Origin: Sedimentisphaerales bacterium
Lineage (GTDB): Bacteria > Planctomycetota > Phycisphaerae > Sedimentisphaerales > SM23-30
DNA length: 64,000 bases
Assembly (NCBI GenBank): GCA_028281535.1
Contig: JANQJS010000012.1
Location: 1 to 64,000, forward strand
Reading direction: 5' to 3'
The position numbers and the translations under genes were made by a program. Of the stretch, positions 7,897 to 17,517 are shown piece by piece. A model generated the notes under the pieces. That model was not told the DNA's origin, made no database searches, and worked only from the letters and a program-made list of their open reading frames with translations. How positions within the stretch are numbered: position 1 is the first letter of the stretch; each line of letters starts with the position of its first letter.

Positions 7897-10482
7897 TTAT
7901 ATCAACCAGTTGCTAATAAATGTTTGTAAGTCTAGCAAGTTGACTTCGCCTGATAAATCAATGTCAGTGAGTTGACAGTTGTTGTTGCTGCCGTCACAGC
8001 TGTTGTTGAGCCACCAGGAAGTCAGGATGCCAAAGTCGATCATGTTAACGGAATCTGAGCAATTGAAATCACCGCTGTTAAATGGTTGCCAAGACAAAGT
8101 TGGGTAAGAATTATTTTCGCAGATTCGCCAATGGTCGTCAGGGCCATTGGTCGATTCGCCCACAAAGTCCCAACCTGCATCAGTAAAGGTTTGGCGTAGC
8201 TGTAAATTGGTTGTAATTTCACCAATGGCATCAGCAGGATCAGGGATATTACCTACCCCCACAATACCAGGATTTTTTGTTGTATCCCAAAAGCATTTTG
8301 TGAATGTACTATTTTCTTCATCATAAGCAACTAATCCAAAATTGTTACCAGTTCCTAAGAATGTGCCTGCAAAATAACAATGTCGTAAATTTGTTTGATA
8401 TTGGTATATGGAAATTCCGGCTGCTGTTGATACCGGGTCGCATATGATATTTGCGATGCTATAGGAATTTTCAATCATGCCTTTCTGGTATAGTTCTTCG
8501 TAACTAAAGTTAAATAGAGCTATGCCGGAAATACCTTCTCCTTCAGAAGTGAAACTTCCAATGTCTGTAATCATCCCTTTTGTATAGCAGTTTGATATTG
8601 TACCTGCATTTGATTCAGTGATTCCGGCACCTGCAGCTGTAATGAGAGTGATATCTGTAAAACAATTTTTTACAATACCTTCGATATGATTCCTTGCAAT
8701 CAAGCCGCTGATATAGGTGCGATTATTTTCAGATTCTAAAGTACTATCTTTTACAAAGCAATTTAGGATTTTACCACCAGTTAAGAATAAGTAGGGAGGG
8801 TCATATGGGTCACCATAGCCATTATATCCTACGAGTGGAGCAGCGGAGATATAAGCACTATTCGTTTGTATATTTAAATGTGTATTCGTGAGTCCTAGAT
8901 TTTTGACTACCGCGGTTGTTCCCATCAAGCGAAATAAACCAATGGATGTATCGATATTATCGAAAACACCTGTCATCGTTAGATTATCAATAACATGATT
9001 ATTGCCATCAAAGCTTCCTGTAAAAAATTGTAATGGAAATTCTGGGCTGATATTCTCTCTTGCTGTGGGATCTTCACCAATATGATTAACAGGTTGACCA
9101 TTTAAATGATTCATGTCAATATCATTCATGAGTTTAAAATGTTTGTCCCAATAGTCAGGGTCGGTACCTATTGCATTGAACTGTTTAGCCGTATAAATGC
9201 AGAAAGGGTTATTAGGGTCACCTGTTGTGCTGCAATCATTTCCAAAGGGGCCCGTTGTTATCAGTTCACCAGGAATTTGTTGGTATGTGAACAGAGGTGG
9301 GGTGTTGTAGTTTTCATTAATTATCCAGCATGCTTCTGGCGTGCAGCCCCAAGTCATATAGGTATTGGCTGAATGCATTTCTGAAGAGGTGCGTCCCATT
9401 CCACCATCGCTGATTGTTTGCCCACTGGATTGAATATCCCAGAAGGACCACTTTGTTGTCATTGGATCACCACGACCGACTAGGCCGCCTGTATAGATTG
9501 TTCCAGTGACTTGGCCTGTTGAATAACATCTTTCGATGGTGCCAATTTCATAAGGATAAAAAGTTGTGCGATTTGTGTTTTTTCCAACCAATCCACCAAC
9601 CCCTCCATTGCCGGTTACAATACCCGTTGCATAACAGTCCTTGATATGTGCTTCAAAATCATTTTGGCCTACTAACCCACCTACAGAATTACCTTCAGAA
9701 TAAACACGTCCAGTGCTAAAGCTTTTTTCAATGATGCTGTTTTTTGTGTTATGGCCTACGAGTCCACCTACTCTGCTTGAACCTGTAACGTAGCCTGTCG
9801 CGTAGCAATCTCGAATGATACCGCCATAAGTATTGACTTCGACTAAGCCTCCAGCAGCATGTGACCCTTGTTCTGAGACTCGACATAAACTAACAGAATC
9901 GGTAATCAGGCCGCCATGATTAATACCGACCAGACCTGCTCCCGCAGTTTCGCCAGCTGTCATGCAATCATGAATGGTACCATAGTTTGTGCCAGCGATG
10001 ATACCTGTGCCATCATTTCCGTTTACCACGGTGCAATGATTTATCTGGCCGTAATTTTCGCTAGTCAACGAGCCGTTGAAGTTTATGAGTGTTAGATTAT
10101 TCACTTGCGCAAGATGGTTAATAGATTCAAAAAGAGGTGGTGCAAATGGTTGTCGTTTAGAATTGAAAACAAAGAAATCGTTACCTTCGAAAACACCATT
10201 AAATTCTTGAAAACTAACAAAGCTGATGCCAGATATATTGACATCAATATCACTCATTAATGCGATATGTTTATCCCAAGTACATTCGGATTGAATGATT
10301 TCATGTAAGTGGTGTGCAGTAAAAATCAGATATGGATCATTCGGCTCGCCACTACCGCCGCCAAAAGAATGGATGGGAATGGGGGGAGCGTTAGGGTCGT
10401 TGGGGTCATTTATGCATTGTGCCTGGAGTGTGAATGCAAAATAGAAATTTAGACATAGTATCATTGCGACGGAATGTTTCAT
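7897..10482 (-). CDS. Exported GLUG-repeat protein with C-terminal dockerin-like domain
   Basis: An 861-residue protein starting with ATG behind AGGAGA. A signal peptide spans about residues 1-22 (ends LQAQC). The body carries many GLUG-type repeats, seen as GGLVGHN, GGLVGQN and GGLVGKN between about 190 and 345 with more degenerate copies later. Such repeats form parallel beta-solenoids in surface or adhesin-like proteins. The C-terminal 60 residues (GDFNCSDSVNMIDFGILTSW, later DIDLSGEVNLLDLQTF) look like a dockerin with two Ca-binding loops, implying docking to a cohesin or another surface partner. It follows the M56/beta-helix gene by 87 bp on the same strand and may belong to the BlaI-controlled unit. 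No enzymatic motif was seen. Confidence 0.85.
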   Translation of the reverse strand: MKHSVAMILCLNFYFAFTLQAQCINDPNDPNAPPIPIHSFGGGSGEPNDPYLIFTAHHLHEIIQSECTWDKHIALMSDIDVNISGISFVSFQEFNGVFEGNDFFVFNSKRQPFAPPLFESINHLAQVNNLTLINFNGSLTSENYGQINHCTVVNGNDGTGIIAGTNYGTIHDCMTAGETAGAGLVGINHGGLITDSVSLCRVSEQGSHAAGGLVEVNTYGGIIRDCYATGYVTGSSRVGGLVGHNTKNSIIEKSFSTGRVYSEGNSVGGLVGQNDFEAHIKDCYATGIVTGNGGVGGLVGKNTNRTTFYPYEIGTIERCYSTGQVTGTIYTGGLVGRGDPMTTKWSFWDIQSSGQTISDGGMGRTSSEMHSANTYMTWGCTPEACWIINENYNTPPLFTYQQIPGELITTGPFGNDCSTTGDPNNPFCIYTAKQFNAIGTDPDYWDKHFKLMNDIDMNHLNGQPVNHIGEDPTARENISPEFPLQFFTGSFDGNNHVIDNLTMTGVFDNIDTSIGLFRLMGTTAVVKNLGLTNTHLNIQTNSAYISAAPLVGYNGYGDPYDPPYLFLTGGKILNCFVKDSTLESENNRTYISGLIARNHIEGIVKNCFTDITLITAAGAGITESNAGTISNCYTKGMITDIGSFTSEGEGISGIALFNFSYEELYQKGMIENSYSIANIICDPVSTAAGISIYQYQTNLRHCYFAGTFLGTGNNFGLVAYDEENSTFTKCFWDTTKNPGIVGVGNIPDPADAIGEITTNLQLRQTFTDAGWDFVGESTNGPDDHWRICENNSYPTLSWQPFNSGDFNCSDSVNMIDFGILTSWWLNNSCDGSNNNCQLTDIDLSGEVNLLDLQTFISNWLI

Positions 10483-10569
10483 TTGATTGTCTCCTATGAT
10501 GTAAAATCGTTTTGTTCTCGACTGTTTTTTGGAATACCTGTTGTTTTAACTCAGATTGACTGTTATAAA

Positions 10570-13500
10570 TTATTCTTTTTTATGAGCCCATTCTTTTAAT
10601 TGATCGTGCTTTTGTTGTGTGCCCCAAAGACTGGCATGTAAGTCGCCTAAATTTCGTTTGCTTAGACGCTTAAAGATGCGGCGGGCTGTTGGCTTGTCTT
10701 TATGCAAACAAGCGACAATACAAAAAGCCTGATCATAATATTGTGTATTTGGATAATTTTCTAAAATGTCATCAAAGCCTCTTTTCATACGTTCGTAATC
10801 AAAACCATAGGCGATGAAATCATCTCCGTTGGTGGCATAGTGATATGATAGTGCATAAGTTGCGATACGAGCATAAGCGCCATTCTGATCACCGAGCAGG
10901 TTTGTTGCGTACTCTGCAAAGCTGACCAATTGACCAGGCTCACCACCCCAGCGAGGCAGCAATCCTCTCGCACGTTGCGTATAGAGAGGATAGTAAGTGC
11001 GATGCAGCTCCCATCCGCGATGAAAATAATCTTGAATATCATCTTCAGGTGTCGATGTTTCTGTCCCAATTTTGATTAGCATGTTATAGAGTTCCGGATC
11101 ATGTACTTCCAGGAGCAGTGCTTTTTCCAGTGCCTGCCATGCTTTTTCCTGATAGGTTTCAAATTTTTTCCAGGAGCCCTGGCTGACATCATCTGCATAC
11201 CCTTCGCCTCGCTCTTCCCAACCAAAAATATTATACGCCTTTGCTTCAATGACCAGAGGGGTAATCGATTCAGGAAATTCTTTCTTCCACTGAGCGAGTG
11301 TTTTCATGAGCCAGGGTTCTTTCGAATTTTCGTAGCCAGCCCAATAATCGCCTAGGTATTCATAATACCTATTTAAGTAGGGACGCCCACCGCCCGAATG
11401 CATGGTTTTGTCTTTTCGAAGCCAGGTTGCCATGGCTTCAAGTTCTTCGAATCGTTTTTGTTGGAATATCCGTTTGAGTCGTCCAAAATTAATGCTGCCG
11501 TTTTTCTCAACCTTGTTGACCATTAATTTGACATGAGGCCAATTCGATAAATAGATGCCATCTTTTTGATTGCCGATACATTTATTGTCGACCAGTACCG
11601 CTTGGCAATGATCACCATCAGCACTAATGCCATGCCAAAGATTTTCCTTACAAACATTTGATTCGACCAATGCTTTACCGTAGTTGATCAGATAAATGCC
11701 ATTATAGTTGTTTTGGTAGCAATGGTTAAAGCGGATGGTGGGTATGATCGACTGATTGTTATGCACTGAAATCCCTTGTACACCATTGGCATGGCATTGG
11801 TTGTATTCAAGCAGTGCTTTTTTTGTAATACCAAGGTAGATACCGTCGTTGAGGTTTTTGGTACAATAATTGTCTTTCAAAATAACGGCGTTGGTTGAGT
11901 GGTAGATAGTAATCCCATAATTATTATTGTTGCAGATATTATCTTCTGCAATGAGCGTGGCATGTTTACGCGTTTCAATGCCATTGTATTTATTATGGTG
12001 GACTTGATTTGTCCTGAAGGTAAACTTGGATCCTTCATCCGTGATGCTGATGCCATTCCAGAGATTATGGTGCACTCGACACTGTTGAATGGTACCGCGT
12101 CCATGATCTTCAATGGTAATACCATTGTTTAAACCGTTCTTAATGTCACAGTGGAATAGATGAGCCTGGCTATTCTGAATCAAAACGAGTGGATAGGCAT
12201 CGACGGTGTTGGGGTCATATTTAATATCCGTAGAACCATCAATGGTAAGCCCTTCAATGTGGCAATAGGCCGTTGCGTCGATCCAGACAGCCGGTTCCGT
12301 GGTCGATTTTGTATGTAAAATCGTTTGGGTTGGGTCTTCTGCTTTGATGATAATTGGCTTGTCGATATACAAGGGGTCGCGATAGATGCCTGATGACACG
12401 AGTATGGTGTCATACGCCTCTGCGTAAAGGATCGCATCTGAAATGGAGTCATAGTCGGCTGGAACCGCTATCGTATTGGTGTTAGAGCTGTCATTGCGCC
12501 GAGCTGTGAATTCGGTATCGTCTGATGGACTCGAATTGTTCTTTTCATGCTTCGGTTTTAACGCAATGTTTTTAAATTCGAGCCATTCGTAATCTTGCAC
12601 TTGAAACACAAACGATTGAATTTCTTCGAGGGCCACATGTGCAAAATAGGTGGTCATTTCGCGTTTGTTATTCGAATAATGTTTCATTGTTTTTAGGGGA
12701 TGAATTTCGAGACCTTCATTGTTTAAAGCGATCACGCGGCCTTCTTGATCCATCATCGTGTCGATGGTAGATAGAACCACTTGCGAGACGGAATTGGTGG
12801 TTGCGGTTTGATAGGTCACCGTTTCATCATCTAAGGTTAATTCGCCAGCGGTTTGAGCTGGAATATTTGTCAGAAATTGCCAATCGTCTGACGAAATGCC
12901 AAAACGAAAATCCGTTGTTGCAAGCGAATCAGGAAATATCGCACTGGCATATAACGTGAAATTAAGATAATAACGATTACTCAATGCTCTTGAAGGCATT
13001 GTGAGCTGGATCGCATCATCGCCCCTTAGCGCATAATCGATCATGTGATTGCCTTGCCCAACTCTAAATGCAAACTCCAATGCATGCTGATCTTTATCTG
13101 GATAAAGTTGCGATGTAATTTGATCGTAAGGGGTAATCTTTAATGGCTCACTATTGGGTTGCCACCAGCTATTTTTCTGGCTAGGATGATGGCAAACGCC
13201 TAATAATTCCACAGAGATACCATTGGATAGTTTTTTCAAGTAAGGTTTATGCAGGTCAGGTTGGTCAACCTGTGTCGCTTTGCTTTTTAGTGCTAATGTC
13301 GTGGGTGTAACAATAAATGCGAGAAGACATATGGTTAAAAGTGTGATCTCTGTCGGGCGATGGTAGAATTTTTTCCCTGGGTGCATAATGGTTTTGATGC
13401 GGTCTTCAATATTTTTAACTGGGCCTGCAACCGCAATGGAAGGAAGATTCTTTTCTGTTTTATATTCGACGGTTAAGGTATCAACAATCGCTTTGCTATA

Positions 13501-14406
13501 TTGGGTTGGTTGTGATTCGAGTAGGGCGATCGCCATTTCATCACAACACTTCTCACGTTCTTGACGAATACATTTATTAACAATCCAAATCAATGGGTGG
13601 AAAAAGAAAACTGCTTGTACCAGCAACTGCCAGGTGTTGATTGCCGCGTCCCTCCGCTGAACATGCGCCAGCTCATGTACGATGACATGCTGACGATGTT
13701 CAGTTGTTCCCGTTTTTTCAAATCCGCTGGGTAAATAAATCTCGCCGGCCCCAAGGCCCCAGACAAAAGGTTGTCCAAAACCTGGAATCATCCAAACGTT
13801 GGGTAATGTTTTGATATCAGTGAGTACTTGTAAATTAATGAGTTCTTTATTGATTTGATCTGAGATAGCTTGTCGATTTTTTAAAAGGAATCGGTGCATG
13901 CGCCAACTGCGAAGACAGAGACTGAATAGACTGATGAAAAAACCGAAACACCAGATGTAAGCAGTGCGTTCTTGCCAAGTCATATTTTGAAACAATGATT
14001 TTTCGTTCACCTTTTTTTCTGAGATATCGATAGAGGGTTTTGGTGTTGTTTCAGCCGTGATGGGTGTTGATTTACTTTTTTTGTCAGATGGTTTTGTTTC
14101 CTGGATTTCGATAGGCGACAGTGGGGTTGTAGATTTATTGTTTGTGCTTGTGATATGGTCTGTTTGTCTTTGCTCGGCAGAACTCGGCAAACTTAAATCC
14201 ACGTTTTCAGGTAGTATCGCTAATGAAAATGTCATCAAAGGTGGTATGCAGCATTTTAAGGTGACCAAACACCAAAGCAAATATCGCCAATGCGCACTGG
14301 CGTTTCGCATAAACAAGCAGATCAATAATATCACCACAAATAAAATGGATACCTGCCAGCTTTGTACTAACAAGAATTCCGTGATTGTTATAAGAAGTTT
14401 TTCCAT
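10570..14406 (-). CDS. M56 (BlaR1/MecR1-like) membrane metalloprotease fused to a parallel beta-helix domain
   Basis: This 1,278-residue protein has membrane segments near residues 17-33, 43-65, 150-166, 262-280 and 355-372. The M56 zinc motif HELAH is at 244-248, with a candidate third ligand in EREKCCDE (about 283-290). Instead of the penicillin-binding sensor of BlaR1, the outer part holds a beta-sandwich-like region (about 390-620) and then a right-handed parallel beta-helix of PbH1/NosD-type repeats (about 645-965; recurrent HNxxxGI and NxxxGIY units). The last 300 residues look helical and TPR-like. The BlaI-type repressor gene lies 25 bp upstream, so the known logic of ligand sensing, protease activation and repressor cleavage probably applies. 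The beta-helix suggests a carbohydrate or wall-derived ligand (inference). Confidence 0.85.
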   Translation of the reverse strand: MEKLLITITEFLLVQSWQVSILFVVILLICLFMRNASAHWRYLLWCLVTLKCCIPPLMTFSLAILPENVDLSLPSSAEQRQTDHITSTNNKSTTPLSPIEIQETKPSDKKSKSTPITAETTPKPSIDISEKKVNEKSLFQNMTWQERTAYIWCFGFFISLFSLCLRSWRMHRFLLKNRQAISDQINKELINLQVLTDIKTLPNVWMIPGFGQPFVWGLGAGEIYLPSGFEKTGTTEHRQHVIVHELAHVQRRDAAINTWQLLVQAVFFFHPLIWIVNKCIRQEREKCCDEMAIALLESQPTQYSKAIVDTLTVEYKTEKNLPSIAVAGPVKNIEDRIKTIMHPGKKFYHRPTEITLLTICLLAFIVTPTTLALKSKATQVDQPDLHKPYLKKLSNGISVELLGVCHHPSQKNSWWQPNSEPLKITPYDQITSQLYPDKDQHALEFAFRVGQGNHMIDYALRGDDAIQLTMPSRALSNRYYLNFTLYASAIFPDSLATTDFRFGISSDDWQFLTNIPAQTAGELTLDDETVTYQTATTNSVSQVVLSTIDTMMDQEGRVIALNNEGLEIHPLKTMKHYSNNKREMTTYFAHVALEEIQSFVFQVQDYEWLEFKNIALKPKHEKNNSSPSDDTEFTARRNDSSNTNTIAVPADYDSISDAILYAEAYDTILVSSGIYRDPLYIDKPIIIKAEDPTQTILHTKSTTEPAVWIDATAYCHIEGLTIDGSTDIKYDPNTVDAYPLVLIQNSQAHLFHCDIKNGLNNGITIEDHGRGTIQQCRVHHNLWNGISITDEGSKFTFRTNQVHHNKYNGIETRKHATLIAEDNICNNNNYGITIYHSTNAVILKDNYCTKNLNDGIYLGITKKALLEYNQCHANGVQGISVHNNQSIIPTIRFNHCYQNNYNGIYLINYGKALVESNVCKENLWHGISADGDHCQAVLVDNKCIGNQKDGIYLSNWPHVKLMVNKVEKNGSINFGRLKRIFQQKRFEELEAMATWLRKDKTMHSGGGRPYLNRYYEYLGDYWAGYENSKEPWLMKTLAQWKKEFPESITPLVIEAKAYNIFGWEERGEGYADDVSQGSWKKFETYQEKAWQALEKALLLEVHDPELYNMLIKIGTETSTPEDDIQDYFHRGWELHRTYYPLYTQRARGLLPRWGGEPGQLVSFAEYATNLLGDQNGAYARIATYALSYHYATNGDDFIAYGFDYERMKRGFDDILENYPNTQYYDQAFCIVACLHKDKPTARRIFKRLSKRNLGDLHASLWGTQQKHDQLKEWAHKKE

Positions 14407-14431
14407 CAGTTTAACCTCGACAGTTGATGAA

Positions 14432-14803
14432 TTATTTTTCTTCGTTCAGTAGTGAATTTAAATGATCTAAATCTTTCCGACTGATTTTTCCATGCTTGGC
14501 CATGTGCAGCATCAGGGCAGAGGTATCTCCTCTGAATAGTTTTTTGACCAAATCACTGATTCCCTGATTCGCGACTTCCTCTTGTTCGACGGTCGCTGTA
14601 AAGACATGAGCTTTGCCTTCAGTGGTATGCTCGACGTAGCCTTTTTTCTCAAGCCGTCGCAAGAGTGTTTGCACCGTCGCATAAGTGATATTCCGATCCG
14701 AAGGTAATTCGTCACAAATATTTTGGACGGTGGCTCTTTCGAGTTGCCAGACATAATTTAGAATTTCCGTTTCCGCTGAACTGAGAGCAGCTTGTTTTGT
14801 CAT
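14432..14803 (-). CDS. BlaI/MecI-family transcriptional repressor
   Basis: This 123-residue protein has the winged-helix layout of BlaI/MecI: the LSSAETEILNYVWQ start, the recognition region ITYATVQTLLRRLEKKGYVE and a C-terminal dimerisation half. The start ATG at 14803 has AAGGAG at about 14811-14816. Family members bind TACA-type palindromes as dimers and are cleaved by their partner M56 protease. Two such palindromes lie 13-52 bp upstream of the start, and the M56 gene is 25 bp downstream. The repressor therefore very likely controls its own operon. Confidence 0.92.
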   Translation of the reverse strand: MTKQAALSSAETEILNYVWQLERATVQNICDELPSDRNITYATVQTLLRRLEKKGYVEHTTEGKAHVFTATVEQEEVANQGISDLVKKLFRGDTSALMLHMAKHGKISRKDLDHLNSLLNEEK

Positions 14804-14815
14804 GATTTATTCTCC

Positions 14816-14855
14816 TTGTACATTTGTACAATCAATATATCGTACATTTGTACAA
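14816..14855 (-). promoter_or_regulatory. Twin BlaI-type operators upstream of the repressor gene
   Basis: Two near-identical dyads are present: TTGTACATTTGTACAA at 14816-14831 and TCGTACATTTGTACAA at 14840-14855, with centres 24 bp apart. The TACA/TGTA half sites match the known BlaI/MecI recognition pattern. The proximal operator abuts the ribosome binding site, so bound repressor should block transcription. Confidence 0.85.
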
Positions 14856-14930
14856 CATGTCAATAGCTAAAACGATTCTATTTTATAATTCATATAACTT
14901 TGTATATATCAATAGGATATGGACATGCTT

Positions 14931-15042
14931 GGGTGGCAGCCTCAACTCGCCGCAGGTGTGTTGGGGATGGTGCCTTTTGTTTTCGTCCATAATTCCATTT
15001 TCCCCATCCCCAACTTGATAAGTCAAGTTGAGACTGCCACCC
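14931..15042. repeat. Two inverted copies of a GGGTGGCAG dispersed element forming a large hairpin
   Basis: GGGTGGCAGCCTCAACT at 14931-14947 is mirrored by AGTTGAGACTGCCACCC at 15026-15042. An inner pair, GTTGGGGATGG (14960-14970) and CCATCCCCAAC (15004-15014), continues the match. Each arm is a copy of the same ~40-nt element also seen at 17081 and 63909. The surrounding 14857-15306 stretch has no convincing gene. Confidence 0.7.
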
Positions 15043-15306
15043 GGTCAATAAATTAAGCGTTGGATTAACTTAAATCTTCAAAATTCTCTTTTGAGGTCAT
15101 TGAACAATAGGTTTGAAGAAGGTGGTTCTTGAGTTTCTGGCGCCACTGTGACACGTGACATCAGTCCTATTAACATCCCAGAAAAACCTTCTGTCGTATG
15201 TCAGTGTGTCTTAATAAAACGAGAAGATCTTTGTAGTAAAGATTGGTTGGAATATCACTGGAACTTTGTAAATATCGGTATTATATTTCTGCCAACTACT
15301 GCAATA

Positions 15307-16752
15307 CTATTTTATGTTAGTCGATCTTTTTTGCCTTGGTATGGTGATATTCTTAAATTTTCCCTTATTTATGTTTTGCTTTTGGTTTTTTTGGGCTGGC
15401 ACATAGTATCTCTTAATTCCATCAATGATCATGTGATTTTTAAGCGATATTCCATTTATCCTGGGACCTAGGGATTTATACTTGTCATGTCTATCTTTTA
15501 GGGCACTTTCAGTCATTTCTATTGTACCGTTATTTTTTACGGTAAATTTTGTTCTATAAATTATTGTTGCATCGATTAAATCCGAATCAACTGTCCAAAG
15601 TTTGGTTTTAGAATCATATACCACTTCAGGATCATCTATGCCAAGATAGAATTTTTTGTCGTTGGATAAAAAATTTGAAGACCAGTCAATCAGTATCCGT
15701 ACCTTTTTTGATGATTGGATAGAAGAATTAAAGAATTTAGTGTAGTTAAGAACATTGTTTTTACTTGTCAAATTGATACGATAATATTTATTTGCTTCAA
15801 ATAATACCTTACTTGTGCCGTCAAGCACAAAATGCTTGGGGTCTTTAAGCGAGCCGATGACATATGAAGCCCACTGGTTTTTGCTTCCCATCAATTCGAA
15901 TAAGTATACATCTTTATTTTTTCTAGAATAAAAATCCAGTTTTATCATGCGCATCTTTGTAAGTTCAAAAAAATTACCAATTGGATTTGGCAAATGTTGT
16001 TTTATGATATTCGATGCCCATATAATATTAGTTTTGTTTTTATGATCTAAATCAACCCAAAGGCCATCAACTAATGGTGCCAGTGGAAGTTGGTCCATTT
16101 TATTGTTATAATCTGATACCTTGGGAGGCTTCGTTGCTTTCGGTTTTGTGTTTTCAATTTTCGTATTTTGTTGTTTGTTTTGAAGGCGTTCGTTTTTGGT
16201 TTGCCATGGTATGACTGGATCGGCTAGATTTGCATAGATTGAAATAGTAGCTACCTGGTTTTGAAATACTGCTTTATGATGTGAGCAGTGCAGTTCAAAC
16301 CAATCTTCTCTTCCATTCCATATTGTAGATTTTCGGCCGCTATACTTCCATGGTTTTTTTGTTACTGGAATAATAGACCGATCCGCTGATACCGTAGCGC
16401 CAAAAAAATTCTTTACCGGTTTTGCAATGACTGAACCAAAATTGCCATTCCGATCTTTTTTGGCATATGCAAGATGGACATTGATGTCATAGTGGTGTGA
16501 TCGGATAAGTTCTGAGCGTCCTGGTTTTATAATATGCCAACCATTTGCGTTCATTTTATCTGTCACAGGATTCCATGTATAAGCTCCAACATATAAAGTA
16601 GTATTACCTGTGTTTTTAACATAAAGCTCGGCATCAGTGTCGTATGATATGTTTTTAGTAGATTGTGATAATTTTGCACTAATATCTGCATGAGCATAGT
16701 TGGCAAGAAAAGTGAATAATATTACTGGAACAAGGTTTTTAAAAAGCATCAT
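15307..16752 (-). CDS. Exported protein of unknown function
   Basis: I do not recognise this protein. ATG at 16752 is chosen because CAGGAGC lies 6 nt upstream; a longer frame from 16770 would include that site. The 481 residues begin with a signal peptide (FTFLANYAHA-D). A beta-rich N-terminal part follows (about 30-170, reminiscent of an intracellular proteinase-inhibitor or immunoglobulin-like fold), then a Lys/Pro-rich linker and a C-terminal half with several Trp and Asp residues that could be a jelly-roll domain. There is no catalytic motif. It is AT-rich compared with its neighbours and stands alone between two repeat-bearing spacers, so a horizontally acquired or fast-evolving gene is possible. 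Confidence 0.7.
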   Translation of the reverse strand: MMLFKNLVPVILFTFLANYAHADISAKLSQSTKNISYDTDAELYVKNTGNTTLYVGAYTWNPVTDKMNANGWHIIKPGRSELIRSHHYDINVHLAYAKKDRNGNFGSVIAKPVKNFFGATVSADRSIIPVTKKPWKYSGRKSTIWNGREDWFELHCSHHKAVFQNQVATISIYANLADPVIPWQTKNERLQNKQQNTKIENTKPKATKPPKVSDYNNKMDQLPLAPLVDGLWVDLDHKNKTNIIWASNIIKQHLPNPIGNFFELTKMRMIKLDFYSRKNKDVYLFELMGSKNQWASYVIGSLKDPKHFVLDGTSKVLFEANKYYRINLTSKNNVLNYTKFFNSSIQSSKKVRILIDWSSNFLSNDKKFYLGIDDPEVVYDSKTKLWTVDSDLIDATIIYRTKFTVKNNGTIEMTESALKDRHDKYKSLGPRINGISLKNHMIIDGIKRYYVPAQKNQKQNINKGKFKNITIPRQKRSTNIK

Positions 16753-17450
16753 CACAAGCTCCTGTTTCAAAAAATGAGTGAACCGTACAAGAATTATTCT
16801 TATCTTTTATGTAAGTATATATGAACTTTGATAGTAATAATATTAGAAATTGATTATTCCTCGTAGGAGGGGCGGGTTTCTGCCCGTTTTTTATTGGATT
16901 ATTATTCCATTGCATAGTAGGTAGACCGACAAGCCTTTGGCCCGTAGTTTTTCCAGTTAAAATTGCCAGACAAGTGGCTGCCTGGCTTGCTTCAGTGGGG
17001 CAAGCCTAGCTAGAATCTGTCTATTTGTTACGTGTCACAGTGTCGCTGGGGAATTTCTTTCTATTTGTTTTGTGATGACTGGGTGATAGCCTCAACTCAC
17101 CGTAGGCGTGTTGGAGGCCTGATAAATAAAAGACAGAAAAATCGACTATTCGGTGGGGCAAGTCCCTGTCTCGCCATCAAAGCAGCAACCAACGGGAACG
17201 GATTTTGTGCCAATGGTCGCGTCGAATTTAGAAAGGCGAACGCCTGGGGGGAGGAAGTGGGGAGAAAATTTAACAGTTTTTGCACAAATGACCGATAAAT
17301 GAGATGAGCGAGTATGGCGTGAAAATTTTTTCATAAATTTTTCACCCATATTGTTACATCATATTGATACTGTGCAACTTAGTGTGCACCATATATTGAG
17401 ATCTGAATAAGCCCACGAATCAACACCCTGTTAATCAGGGTAATTTGTTG
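16753..17450. other. Non-coding spacer before the dcw operon
   Basis: About 700 bp without a convincing gene. It holds a small hairpin with a T-run (GGGCGGGTTTCTGCCCG at 16871-16887, then TTTTTT), a diverged copy of the GGGTGGCAG element at 17081 and a GC-richer patch (17140-17275). Frames in the patch are open on both strands, but no start signal or recognisable protein was found. Confidence 0.55.
17081..17118 (+). repeat. Diverged copy of the GGGTGGCAG dispersed element
   Basis: GGGTGATAGCCTCAACTCAC followed by CGTAGGCGTGTTGGAGG matches the left arm at 14931-14970 with a few substitutions. No coding role is apparent. Confidence 0.6.
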
Positions 17451-17502
17451 TTGCATTGGTGGGGAATTGTGGTAAATTTTGTAGAGTAGTGGTTGTTAGT
17501 GG
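17451..17502 (+). promoter_or_regulatory. dcw promoter overlapped by phased GTGG repeats (candidate MraZ boxes)
   Basis: A -35-like TTGCAT (17451-17456) and -10-like TAAATT (17473-17478) are 16 bp apart. GTGG occurs at 17459, 17469, 17489 and 17499, spaced 10, 20 and 10 bp, so all copies lie on one DNA face. MraZ proteins are known to bind short G-rich direct repeats with a 10-bp period upstream of mraZ. The overlap with the promoter suggests autorepression. Confidence 0.65.
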
Positions 17503-17517
17503 CTTAAAGGTTAAAAC

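Noticed and set aside
15148-15471. Plus-strand frame of 107 codons with a hydrophobic stretch
   Set aside because: Its second half is antisense to the end of the exported protein gene at 15307, it starts at a GTG without a ribosome binding site, and it resembles no known protein.
16871-16893. GC-rich hairpin with T-run as a terminator
   Set aside because: On the strand with the T-run no gene ends there, and the stem is only four or five base pairs; kept as a note within the spacer.
17032-17298. Plus-strand frame of 88 codons before mraZ, with overlapping frames on the other strand
   Set aside because: It spans a copy of the GGGTGGCAG repeat and a GC-richer patch, which keeps several frames open; no start signal or recognisable protein.
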